Shown one piece after another: positions 15,059-23,125 of a stretch of DNA of 30,796 bases (position 1 is the first letter of the stretch; every line of letters starts with the position of its first letter). The notes below the pieces were generated by a model that was not told the origin of the DNA, ran no database searches, and saw only the letters and a program-made list of their open reading frames with translations. The DNA lies in contig JAMIFV010000063.1 of the NCBI GenBank assembly GCA_035906055.1, forward strand, positions 1-30,796, written 5' to 3'. This DNA is from JAMIFV01 sp035906055 (GTDB lineage Bacteria; Pseudomonadota; Alphaproteobacteria; Rickettsiales; JABCZZ01). The position numbers were made by a program, and so were the translations under genes.

Positions 15059-16783
15059 ATGAGCATCAACCTTCATTTACCCAATAAGCCTGAAGCCCTT
15101 CGCCCTTCCATCACGGTGATCGGCGTAGGCGGTGCGGGCGGCAATGCGGTCAATAACATGATCTCTGCCAATCTTGAAGGTGTGAGCTTTGTAGTCGCCA
15201 ATACCGACGCGCAGGCGCTTGAGAACGCGCTCACCGAACACCGCATCCAGCTTGGCGCGGAACTCACCCGTGGCCTGGGCGCGGGCGCCAGCCCCGATGT
15301 TGGCCGTGCAGCCGCTGAAGAAGCGCTTGAAGATGTTACCAGCCACATCGCAGGCTGCAACATGGTATTCATCACCGCAGGCATGGGCGGCGGCACCGGC
15401 ACCGGCGCGGCCCCCGTTATCGCCCGCATGGCCAAGGAACGCGGCATCCTCACCGTGGGCGTGGTCACCAAGCCCTTCCAGTTCGAGGGTTCGCACCGCA
15501 TGCGCCTCGCCGAACAGGGCCTCAAGGAAATGCAGCAATATGTGGATACGCTCATCGTGATCCCCAACCAGAACCTTTTCCGCATCGCCAACGAAAAAAC
15601 CACATTTGCCGACGCTTTCCGCATGGCTGACGAAGTGCTCCATTCCGGCGTGCGCGGCGTTACCGACCTGATGATCATGCCCGGCCTCATCAACCTCGAC
15701 TTCGCTGACATCCGCACCGTAATGAGCGAGATGGGCAAGGCGATGATGGGCACCGGTGAGGCAGAAGGCCCCAAGCGTGCAGTGGAAGCCGCTGAAGCCG
15801 CCATCTCCAACCCGCTGCTTGACGATGTATCCATGAAGGGCGCCAAAGGCGTGCTTATCAACATCACCGGCGGCTACGACATGACACTCTATGAAGCGGA
15901 CGAAGCCGCCACCCGCATCCGCGAAGAAGTGGATCCTGACGCAAACATCATCTTCGGCGCTACCTTTAACACCGGCCTCGAAGGCAAGATCCGCGTATCG
16001 GTCGTTGCCACCGGCATCGACAATGAAGCGCTCAAGGCAGACAAGCCGACCGACACGCCCGCCTATGGCGGCAAGCCCGGTTTTGCCAGTCGCGGCACCA
16101 GCGCACCCAAACCCTACCTTCCTTCCCTGCGCCCTGCCGCTCCGGCTGAAACCGCCAAGGACACCGCTGCAAAAGCCCCTGTAGCCGCTTCGCCCGCAGC
16201 ACCTGCCACCATCATTGCCAAGCCACAGCCCGTGGGCGCTACCGCCCCGGCAGCCGCCAAGCCCGCAGCTCCAGCGGCGACAGTTGCAAAACCTAAGGCA
16301 CCGGCCCCCAGGCGTGAGTCCGCCGACGAGTCGGATGTCGTATTCAGCGTTAACATCCATACCAGCATCGGCGCGTCCTCGCAGCTTCCCGAAAGCACTT
16401 CTTCGCAGGCCCGCCCCGCCACTCCCGCAATGCCGAGCTTCATGTCGGAACAGCCCAGCCAGCCCGCACAGCGCAGCTTTTTCTCTCATCAGGAGAACGA
16501 CACCGCTTTTTTGCGTAAAGAGCTGGACTCTGCCCGCACCGGCGCGCGCGCGCAGCAGGCACAGCACCCCAAGGCTCCCGCCAAGCCTGAAAATGCCGGT
16601 TCCGCTATGAGCTTTTTCCAGCGCATGGCTGGGGTCAGCCGTGTGCTGACCAAGCCCGAACAACCCGAACGCACGCTGCAGGTAGTAAAAAGGCCTGAAG
16701 TGAAAGTATCCGAGCAGGCAGTGAAGGCAGGTGAAGACGATTATCTTGAGATTCCCGCTTTCCTTCGCCGTCAGGCAAACTGA
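15059..16783 (+). CDS. ftsZ: Cell division protein FtsZ
   Basis: FtsZ is the tubulin-like GTPase that forms the division ring. The 574-residue protein begins its GTPase core with GVGGAGGNAVNNM, has the tubulin signature G110-GGTGTG116 after Met109, and the T7 synergy-loop region NLDFADIRTVMSEMGKA. The C-terminal linker (about 330-555) is long, Ala/Pro-rich and low complexity, as in many alphaproteobacteria. The conserved tail DDYLEIPAFLRRQAN (560-574) would bind FtsA and other partners. ATG 15059 is preceded by aggggag. It stands apart from ftsQA, with bolA upstream and lon downstream. A strong terminator follows at 16808. Confidence 0.97.
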   Translation: MSINLHLPNKPEALRPSITVIGVGGAGGNAVNNMISANLEGVSFVVANTDAQALENALTEHRIQLGAELTRGLGAGASPDVGRAAAEEALEDVTSHIAGCNMVFITAGMGGGTGTGAAPVIARMAKERGILTVGVVTKPFQFEGSHRMRLAEQGLKEMQQYVDTLIVIPNQNLFRIANEKTTFADAFRMADEVLHSGVRGVTDLMIMPGLINLDFADIRTVMSEMGKAMMGTGEAEGPKRAVEAAEAAISNPLLDDVSMKGAKGVLINITGGYDMTLYEADEAATRIREEVDPDANIIFGATFNTGLEGKIRVSVVATGIDNEALKADKPTDTPAYGGKPGFASRGTSAPKPYLPSLRPAAPAETAKDTAAKAPVAASPAAPATIIAKPQPVGATAPAAAKPAAPAATVAKPKAPAPRRESADESDVVFSVNIHTSIGASSQLPESTSSQARPATPAMPSFMSEQPSQPAQRSFFSHQENDTAFLRKELDSARTGARAQQAQHPKAPAKPENAGSAMSFFQRMAGVSRVLTKPEQPERTLQVVKRPEVKVSEQAVKAGEDDYLEIPAFLRRQAN

Positions 16784-16807
16784 TACCGCCTAATGAATAG
16801 CTATATC

Positions 16808-16848
16808 AATGCCATGCGCTGAACATCTCACGCATGGCATTGTTTTTT
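16808..16848 (+). terminator. Strong intrinsic terminator of ftsZ
   Basis: aatgccatgcg (16808-16818) and cgcatggcatt (16831-16841) form a perfect 11-bp stem with a 12-base loop, followed by tttttt (16843-16848). It lies 25 bases after the ftsZ stop. Confidence 0.9.
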
Positions 16849-16943
16849 CCTGAAGGTTTCTATCAACGGCTTATTGAAAATTTATTTCAGAAATATGTTT
16901 CTTGGAGCTCTGGTAATTATTTCAGGAAGCCCTATATTGGAGT

Positions 16944-17084
16944 AGACTTCTGTCAGAACTCGCTGCGGCGAGGCAAGCGCGCGAAGCCACCGAGCGGAAA
17001 ACTTGAGCGTACAAGAAGTACGTGAGTTTTGAGCACGGCGGCGACAAGCAGATTGGCGCCGCAGTAGAGTTTAGATAGAAGTCT
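16944..17084. repeat. Family C large imperfect palindrome (141 bp) upstream of lon
   Basis: The outer arms (16944-16970, agacttctgtcagaactcgc onward; 17057-17084, ending tagatagaagtct) are inverted copies matching in about 23 of 28 positions. The centre gagcgtac-aagaa-gtacgtgag also pairs. Inner arms are partly paired through the cggaaaac / gttttg zone. It fills most of the ftsZ-lon gap, ending 23 bases before lon, so it may lie in the lon 5' untranslated region. The central core is shared with the palindrome at 7942-8046. Confidence 0.8.
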
Positions 17085-17107
17085 AGTAACTAGTAAGCAG
17101 GTAATGC

Positions 17108-19513
17108 ATGACGACCAGCCCCACCGTGATCTCAGTACTACCCCTTCGCGACATTGTCGTGTTTCCCGGAATGATCGTTCCGCTCTTCGTGGGCCGCGAA
17201 AAATCCGTGAAGGCGCTGGAAGACGTAGTGCGCCAGAATAACCGCATCATGCTGGTGGCGCAGAAAAACGCCGGGCAGGACGACCCCGCCAAAAACGACA
17301 TTTACCGTGTGGGCACCGTGGCCTCCATCCTGCAACTGCTGCGCCTGCCTGACGGCACCGTGAAAGTGCTGGTGGAAGGTGTGGAACGCACAAAGATCGT
17401 CGACTTCCTCGACAACAGCGAGTTCTATCAGGCCAATGTGGAGTCGCTGCAGGAGATACCCGGCGAGTTCCAGGAAATGGAAGCGCTCTGCCGCTCCGTG
17501 GTGAGCCAGTTCGAGCAGTATATAAAGCTTAATAAGAAAATCCCGTCCGAGATCCTCGGCACCGTCACGCAGATCGAACAGCCGGGCCGCCTCGCCGACA
17601 TGGTGGCCTCGCACCTCACGGTGAAGATCCCCGACAAACAGAAGATCCTCGAAATGCTCAGCGTTGCGGAGCGCCTTGAACATGTGCTCTCGCTCATGGA
17701 AGGCGAGATCGGCGTGCTCAATACCGAAAAGCGCATCCGCAGCCGCGTGAAGCGCCAGATGGAGAAAACGCAGCGCGAGTATTACCTCAATGAACAGCTC
17801 AAGGCCATCCAGAAGGAACTCGGCGAATCCGAGGACGGCAAGGATGAAGTGGGCGAACTCGAAGACCGTATCAACAAGTCGCGCATGACCAAGGAGGCGC
17901 GCGAGAAAGCGCTTGGCGAGCTCAAGAAGCTGCGCACGATGAGCTCCATGTCCGCAGAAGCGTCCGTCATCCGCAACTACCTTGACTGGATGCTTTCCGT
18001 GCCCTGGAAGAAGCCCACCCGCGTGGTGCGCGACGTGGTGAACGCCGAGAAGATCCTCGACGAAGACCATTATGGCCTCGAAAAAGTGAAAGAGCGTATC
18101 CTTGAATACCTCGCGGTGCAGCAGCGCACGCGCTCGCTCAAAGGCCCCATCCTCTGCCTTGTCGGCCCCCCGGGCGTAGGCAAGACCTCGCTCGCGCGTT
18201 CCATCGCGCGCGCCACAGGCCGCCATTATGTTAAGTTCTCGCTCGGCGGCGTGCGTGACGAAGCGGAGATACGCGGCCACCGCCGCACCTATATCGGTTC
18301 CATGCCCGGCAAGATCATCCAGAGCATGAAGAAGGCAAAATCCTCCAACCCGCTCATGCTGCTCGACGAGATCGACAAGATGGGCAACGATTTCCGTGGC
18401 GACCCCGCAGCGGCATTGCTGGAGGTGCTCGACCCCGAACAGAACGCCAACTTCAACGACCACTACCTTGAAGTGGATTACGACCTTTCCGACGTGATGT
18501 TCATCGCGACCTCGAACTCCTACAACATGCCGCGCCCGCTGCTTGACCGTATGGAGATCATCCGCATCCCCGGCTACACCGAGGATGAAAAAATCGGCAT
18601 CGCGCGCCGCCACCTCATCAAGAAGCAGATGGAAGCGCACGGCGTGAAGGATGTTGAATGGTCAGTGACCGATGATGCGCTGCGCGACGTGATCCGCTAC
18701 TACACCAAGGAATCCGGCGTGCGCAGCCTCGAGCGTGAAATCGCCAAGCTGGCGCGTAAATCCATCAAGGAGATTCTGATGGATAAATCCACCGAAGTGG
18801 CCATCACGCACGACAATCTCGGCAAATACCTTGGCGTGCGCAAATACTCCTTCGGCGAAGCGGAAAAAGAAGACCAGGTGGGCATGACCACCGGCCTCGC
18901 CTACACCGAAGTGGGCGGCGACCTGCTGGTTATCGAAGCGGTGACCGTGCCCGGCAAAGGCAAGGTGACGATTACCGGCAAGCTCGGTGACGTGATGCAG
19001 GAATCCGCGCAGGCTGCACTCAGCTATGTGCGCTCGCGTTCACTGGATTACGGCATCATCCCGCCGACCTTCCAGACGAAGGACATCCATATCCACGTGC
19101 CCGAAGGCGCAACTCCGAAAGACGGCCCGTCGGCAGGCATCGCGATGGTGACCACTATCGTGTCCGTGCTAACCGGCATCCCCGTGCATAAAACGGTGGC
19201 GATGACGGGCGAAGTGACGTTGCGCGGCCGCGTGCTGCCCATCGGCGGGTTGAAGGAAAAGCTGCTCGCCGCACTGCGCGGCGGCATCACCACCGTGCTC
19301 ATTCCGCAGGAAAACGTGAAGGATCTGGAAGAAATTCCCGAAAACGTGAAGCGCGATATCAAGCTTATCCCCGTGTCGCACGTGGATGAAGTGCTGAAAC
19401 TCGCACTGACTAAACCCCTCACGCGTGTGGAATGGACCGAGCCGAAGAACGCCAAGCCACCCACGCATCACGACGACGAAAGCGAAAAAGAAAAGAACGT
19501 GATCACCCACTGA
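17108..19513 (+). CDS. lon: ATP-dependent protease Lon
   Basis: Lon degrades damaged and regulatory proteins in the cytoplasm. The 801-residue protein has the N-terminal substrate domain (starting VISVLPLRDIVVFPGMIVPL), a coiled-coil (about 200-265), the AAA+ module with Walker A GPPGVGKTS (353-361) and Walker B LLDEIDK, and the C-terminal protease with catalytic Ser675 in KDGPSAG and Lys718 in GGLKEK. Length matches the family. ATG 17108 follows agcagg. clpX follows 181 bases downstream, an inverted order relative to the clpP-clpX-lon arrangement seen in many proteobacteria; clpP is not in the window. Confidence 0.97.
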   Translation: MTTSPTVISVLPLRDIVVFPGMIVPLFVGREKSVKALEDVVRQNNRIMLVAQKNAGQDDPAKNDIYRVGTVASILQLLRLPDGTVKVLVEGVERTKIVDFLDNSEFYQANVESLQEIPGEFQEMEALCRSVVSQFEQYIKLNKKIPSEILGTVTQIEQPGRLADMVASHLTVKIPDKQKILEMLSVAERLEHVLSLMEGEIGVLNTEKRIRSRVKRQMEKTQREYYLNEQLKAIQKELGESEDGKDEVGELEDRINKSRMTKEAREKALGELKKLRTMSSMSAEASVIRNYLDWMLSVPWKKPTRVVRDVVNAEKILDEDHYGLEKVKERILEYLAVQQRTRSLKGPILCLVGPPGVGKTSLARSIARATGRHYVKFSLGGVRDEAEIRGHRRTYIGSMPGKIIQSMKKAKSSNPLMLLDEIDKMGNDFRGDPAAALLEVLDPEQNANFNDHYLEVDYDLSDVMFIATSNSYNMPRPLLDRMEIIRIPGYTEDEKIGIARRHLIKKQMEAHGVKDVEWSVTDDALRDVIRYYTKESGVRSLEREIAKLARKSIKEILMDKSTEVAITHDNLGKYLGVRKYSFGEAEKEDQVGMTTGLAYTEVGGDLLVIEAVTVPGKGKVTITGKLGDVMQESAQAALSYVRSRSLDYGIIPPTFQTKDIHIHVPEGATPKDGPSAGIAMVTTIVSVLTGIPVHKTVAMTGEVTLRGRVLPIGGLKEKLLAALRGGITTVLIPQENVKDLEEIPENVKRDIKLIPVSHVDEVLKLALTKPLTRVEWTEPKNAKPPTHHDDESEKEKNVITH

Positions 19514-19521
19514 TCACGTTC
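19495..19521 (+). terminator. Hairpin overlapping the lon stop codon
   Basis: gaacgtgatca and tgatcacgttc are perfect 11-bp inverted copies with a 5-base loop; the lon TGA lies in the second arm. T-rich sequence (gttttcgcgttttt) follows about ten bases later, so intrinsic termination is plausible though not textbook. It may also protect the lon mRNA 3' end. Confidence 0.55.
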
Positions 19522-19694
19522 CCGCCTTCGCGTTTTCGCGTTTTTGCATCTTGTTGTGCTTTTATTCAGGCACAGTAAGAAAATTGTTGCGATGTATAGA
19601 TATGGTTCTATTGTCAGTTCCTCTTACTGCATATAGATTTAACTAGTCTTTAAACAGTTAGGCCCATAATCAAAGCTATAAGAAGAGTTTATCC

Positions 19695-20954
19695 ATGACA
19701 AAGCCCGGAAAAGAGTCAAAAAATACCCGTTACTGCTCCTTCTGCGCCAAGAGCGAACATGAAGTGCGCAAGCTTATCGCGGGACCGACCGTGTTCATCT
19801 GCGATGAATGCGTGGAACTGTGCATGGATATCATCCGCGCGGCGGATAAAGGCTCCATCGCCAAGGAAGGCGAAGGCATCCCCACGCCTAAAGAGATCAG
19901 CAAGGTGCTCGATGATTACGTCATCGGTCAGGAAAAAGCCAAGAAGGTGCTTTCTGTTGCGGTGCACAATCACTATAAGCGCATCTCGCTGCTGGACAAG
20001 ACCACCGACGTGGAACTCGCCAAGTCCAACATCCTTCTGGTGGGCCCTACCGGTTCCGGCAAAACGCTGCTGGCACAGACGCTCGCCCGTATCCTCGACG
20101 TTCCCTTCACCATGGCGGACGCCACCACGCTGACCGAAGCGGGTTATGTGGGTGAAGACGTGGAAAACATCATATTGCGCCTGTTGCAGGCTGCCGACTA
20201 CAACGTTGACCGCGCGCAGCGCGGCATCGTGTATATCGACGAAGTGGACAAGATTTCGCGCAAGTCCGACAACCCCTCCATCACGCGTGACGTATCGGGT
20301 GAAGGCGTGCAGCAGGCGCTGCTCAAGATCATGGAAGGCACCGTTGCCTCCGTTCCCCCGCAGGGCGGCCGCAAGCATCCGCAGCAGGAATTCCTGCAGG
20401 TGGATACCGCCAACATCCTCTTCATCTGCGGCGGCGCGTTCGCAGGCCTCGAAAAGATCATCGCCAACCGCCAGCAGGGCACGTCCATCGGCTTCGGCGC
20501 CGACGTGCGCAGCAAGGAAGTCCAGCGCACGGGCGAACTGCTCACCAAGCTGGAACCGGAAGACCTGCTCAAGTTCGGCCTCATCCCCGAATTCGTAGGC
20601 CGCCTGCCCGTCATCGCCACGCTTAACGACCTTGACGAGGCCGCGCTGATCGACATCCTGACCAAACCCAAGAACGCATTCGTCAAGCAGTACCAGAAAC
20701 TGTTCGAGATGGAGGGCGTGCAGCTCACCTTCTCCGAGGATGCGCTCAAAGCGGTTTCCCGCAAGGCTATCGAGCGCAAGACCGGCGCACGCGGCCTGCG
20801 CGCCATCCTTGAAGCTATCCTGCTCGACCTCATGTATGACCTGCCCGGCATTGAAAATGTGGCCGAGGTCATCATCAACGGCGATGTGGTGGATAACGGC
20901 AAGCCGCCGGTGCTGGTGGCTCCCGACAAAAAGAAACCCGCCAAGGCGAACTAG
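19695..20954 (+). CDS. clpX: ATP-dependent Clp protease ATP-binding subunit ClpX
   Basis: ClpX unfolds tagged substrates and feeds them to ClpP. The 419-residue protein has the N-terminal zinc-binding domain with Cys14, Cys17, Cys36 and Cys39 (YCSFCAKS and CDECVELC), Walker A GPTGSGKT (117-124), Walker B IVYIDEVDKI, the pore loop GYVGEDVEN and the sensor-2 region GARGLRAILE. All features of the family are present at normal length. It lies after lon on the same strand with a 181-base gap that probably contains its own promoter. Interleaved inverted repeats follow its stop. Confidence 0.97.
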   Translation: MTKPGKESKNTRYCSFCAKSEHEVRKLIAGPTVFICDECVELCMDIIRAADKGSIAKEGEGIPTPKEISKVLDDYVIGQEKAKKVLSVAVHNHYKRISLLDKTTDVELAKSNILLVGPTGSGKTLLAQTLARILDVPFTMADATTLTEAGYVGEDVENIILRLLQAADYNVDRAQRGIVYIDEVDKISRKSDNPSITRDVSGEGVQQALLKIMEGTVASVPPQGGRKHPQQEFLQVDTANILFICGGAFAGLEKIIANRQQGTSIGFGADVRSKEVQRTGELLTKLEPEDLLKFGLIPEFVGRLPVIATLNDLDEAALIDILTKPKNAFVKQYQKLFEMEGVQLTFSEDALKAVSRKAIERKTGARGLRAILEAILLDLMYDLPGIENVAEVIINGDVVDNGKPPVLVAPDKKKPAKAN

Positions 20955-20959
20955 GACGC

Positions 20960-21014
20960 ACTCGGTTAACGGTACTCGGCACTCAAAATAACCGAGTACG
21001 CAGAGCCGAGTACC
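20960..21014. repeat. Interleaved inverted repeats after clpX (pseudoknot-type order)
   Basis: actcggtta (20960-20968) pairs with taaccgagt (20989-20997), and ggtactcggc (20971-20980) pairs with gccgagtacc (21005-21014); both are perfect. The order a-b-a'-b' cannot form two independent hairpins but can form a pseudoknot or alternative structures. Repeated CGAGTAC units extend to about 21021. It sits between the clpX stop and a glycosyltransferase gene at 21069. Confidence 0.7.
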
Positions 21015-21068
21015 GAGTACGCCTTTCACTACTGGCATTTACCCGCGCATATTGCTACATTCCCACGT

Positions 21069-22490
21069 ATGACTCAAAAAGCGCTCGTAATGATCATCGC
21101 GTACAACGCCGAGAAGCATATCGGCAAGGTATTATCGCGTATTCCCGAGAAATTATGGAATGCCAGCAATTACACTACCGATGTTATAGTGATCGACGAT
21201 TGCTCAAAGGACGACACGATCGGCGCGGCCAGGCGCTGGCTGGACGAACACCCCCTGCCGCTCACAGTGCACCTGCTGCGCAACAAGGTGAACCAGGGTT
21301 ACGGCGGCAACCAGAAAGTAGGCTACACATACGCCATCAAGAACGGCTATGACACCGTGGTGATGCTGCATGGCGACGGGCAGTACCCGCCCGAAAAAAT
21401 TCCCGACATGATCGAGCCGGTTCTGGCAGGCGAGGCAGAATCGGTGTTCGGCTCGCGCATGCTTAACAAGAAAGACGCGCTGGCAGGCGGCATGCCCAAA
21501 TATAAATTCGTCGGCAATATCGCGCTCACTACCATGCAGAACTGGATGCTGGGAAGCCGCATCAGCGAGTTCCATACGGGCTTTCGCTCCTACAGCACGC
21601 ATGCGCTGGCAAAGCTGCCGTTTCGTTATAATTCCGACGTTTTCCATTTCGACACGGACATCATCATCCAGCTCGTGGACAACGACATGCGGATCAAGGA
21701 GATCCCCATCCCCACCCATTACGGCGACGAGGTCTGCCACGTCAACGGCATAAAATACGCCAAGGACGTGATGCTCTCCACCCTGCTTTCGCGTGTGCAG
21801 AAACTGGGCATCCTCTACGCCGCCAAATACGACTACAAGCCCTACACCTACCCGGACAAATCCGGCTTCAAGAGCACGCACACCTTCGCACTGGATGAGA
21901 TCAGGCAGGGCGAAAGCGTCTGCTATGTCAGCGGCGACGGGGGCATCCTCACGCCGAAGCTTGAAGCCAAAGGCTGCAAGGTGACGTTCTGCGACGCGGC
22001 AAACCTCAAACTGCCCGCCGACAAATGCGACGTAGTGCTGCTGCTGGATATTCTAGAACGCCTGCCCGACCCGGAAACATTCCTCAGCAACCTGCACGAC
22101 TACTGCCTGCAGCACGGCGCGCGCCTGATCATCACCACGGCGAACATCGCCTTCTTCGTGCCGCGCATCATGCTCATGCTCGGCCAGTTCAATTACGGCA
22201 AGCGCGGCCTGCTCTTCACCGGCAACACGCGCCTGTTCACGCTGAGTTCGTTGCGCCGCACGCTGGCAAGCGCCGGGTTCAACACCATCTCCGCCGAAGG
22301 CATCCCGGCCCCCTTCCCGCTGGCTATTCCTTCCGGCTTCGCCGCACGCTTCTTCATGAAGCTGAACAACCTGCTAATCAAACTCAGCAAAGGTGTATTC
22401 GCCTACCAGATGGCCGTGGTCGCCCGCCCGCGCCCCACGCTGGAATGGCTGGTGGACCAGGCGATCTCGCACGGGAAAGAACGCACCTGA
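21069..22490 (+). CDS. Family 2 glycosyltransferase fused to a methyltransferase-like domain
   Basis: The 473-residue protein starts with a DPM1-like GT-A glycosyltransferase (about 1-265): LVMIIAYNAEKHIGKVLSRI, VIVIDDCSKDDT, the conserved NQGYGGNQKVGY and the metal-site HGDGQYPPEKIP. From about 280 a second domain resembles a class I SAM methyltransferase core (VVLLLDILERLPDPETFLSN, then an ARLIITTANIAFF strand and a hydrophobic C-terminal part). Its motif I region VCYVSGDGGILTPKLEAKG lacks the usual GxGxG, so SAM binding may be altered or lost. The gene is coupled to a canonical methyltransferase gene downstream (TGATG). A role in glycolipid or cell-surface glycan modification is likely; donor and acceptor are unknown. 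Confidence 0.82.
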   Translation: MTQKALVMIIAYNAEKHIGKVLSRIPEKLWNASNYTTDVIVIDDCSKDDTIGAARRWLDEHPLPLTVHLLRNKVNQGYGGNQKVGYTYAIKNGYDTVVMLHGDGQYPPEKIPDMIEPVLAGEAESVFGSRMLNKKDALAGGMPKYKFVGNIALTTMQNWMLGSRISEFHTGFRSYSTHALAKLPFRYNSDVFHFDTDIIIQLVDNDMRIKEIPIPTHYGDEVCHVNGIKYAKDVMLSTLLSRVQKLGILYAAKYDYKPYTYPDKSGFKSTHTFALDEIRQGESVCYVSGDGGILTPKLEAKGCKVTFCDAANLKLPADKCDVVLLLDILERLPDPETFLSNLHDYCLQHGARLIITTANIAFFVPRIMLMLGQFNYGKRGLLFTGNTRLFTLSSLRRTLASAGFNTISAEGIPAPFPLAIPSGFAARFFMKLNNLLIKLSKGVFAYQMAVVARPRPTLEWLVDQAISHGKERT

Positions 22491-23113
22491 TGAAACAGCT
22501 ACTGCTCACGCTGCATACCAAGCTGCTGCGCAACACGCTGGGCGTAACGCAGCGCAACAACATCATCAGGTATATGAGCCCGCTTTTTGACGATGCACCC
22601 GCCACCGTGCTTGATATCGGCTGCGGCAACGGTTCTTTCTCGCATCATCTGATGGAAGCCAAGCCCAACCTGAAAATAACCGGCGTGGAAACCGTGCAGC
22701 GCCCGGACTGCATCATCCCCAACCAGAAATATGACGGCACCACGCTTCCCTTTGCCGATAAAAGCGTCGATTACGTGATCCTCATCAACGTGCTGCACCA
22801 TGTGGACGACCAGCCCCGTGTGCTGGAGGAAGCCAAACGCGTGAGCCGCCACGGCATCATCATCAAGGATCATTACGCCCATAATGCGTTTGATTTCTGG
22901 AATCTCAAGCTCATGGAAATGGTGGGCAACCTGTTCTGGAACATCAACCAGCCTTTCGCCTTCCTTTCCCCACGCCAGTGGGAGGAGCTTTTCGCCAGAA
23001 CCGGGCTGAGACAGGAGAAGCTGCTGACCCGTTTCCGCTCCTATAACTGGTTCATGGATATTTTCATGGGCCGCAACCTGCATTTTATTGCGAAATGCGT
23101 CGAAACCCGCTAG
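22490..23113 (+). CDS. Class I SAM-dependent methyltransferase
   Basis: The 207-residue enzyme has a Methyltransf_11-type fold: motif I L41-DIGCGNGSF near the N-terminus, an acidic residue at TGVETVQRP, and motif IV DYVILINVLHHVDDQPRVLE. The C-terminal part is aromatic-rich (FDFWNLKLMEMVGNLFWNIN), suggesting a lipid or polyprenyl-linked substrate. ATG 22490 shares its A with the stop of the upstream glycosyltransferase fusion gene, so they form a coupled pair. valS starts 12 bases downstream. It may provide the SAM activity that the partner's degenerate domain lacks; that is inference. Confidence 0.85.
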   Translation: MKQLLLTLHTKLLRNTLGVTQRNNIIRYMSPLFDDAPATVLDIGCGNGSFSHHLMEAKPNLKITGVETVQRPDCIIPNQKYDGTTLPFADKSVDYVILINVLHHVDDQPRVLEEAKRVSRHGIIIKDHYAHNAFDFWNLKLMEMVGNLFWNINQPFAFLSPRQWEELFARTGLRQEKLLTRFRSYNWFMDIFMGRNLHFIAKCVETR

Positions 23114-23125
23114 AAACGGGGCCTT

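Noticed and set aside
15077..16663. 528-codon open frame antisense to ftsZ (also long antisense frames opposite lon, clpX and valS)
   Set aside because: These frames mirror GC-rich genes that are unmistakable on the other strand; the predicted proteins are Gly/His/Arg-rich without domains or ribosome sites.
22025..22489. N-terminal extension of the methyltransferase ORF back to 22025
   Set aside because: The extra residues are an out-of-frame reading of the glycosyltransferase fusion; the methyltransferase fold starts naturally at ATG 22490.
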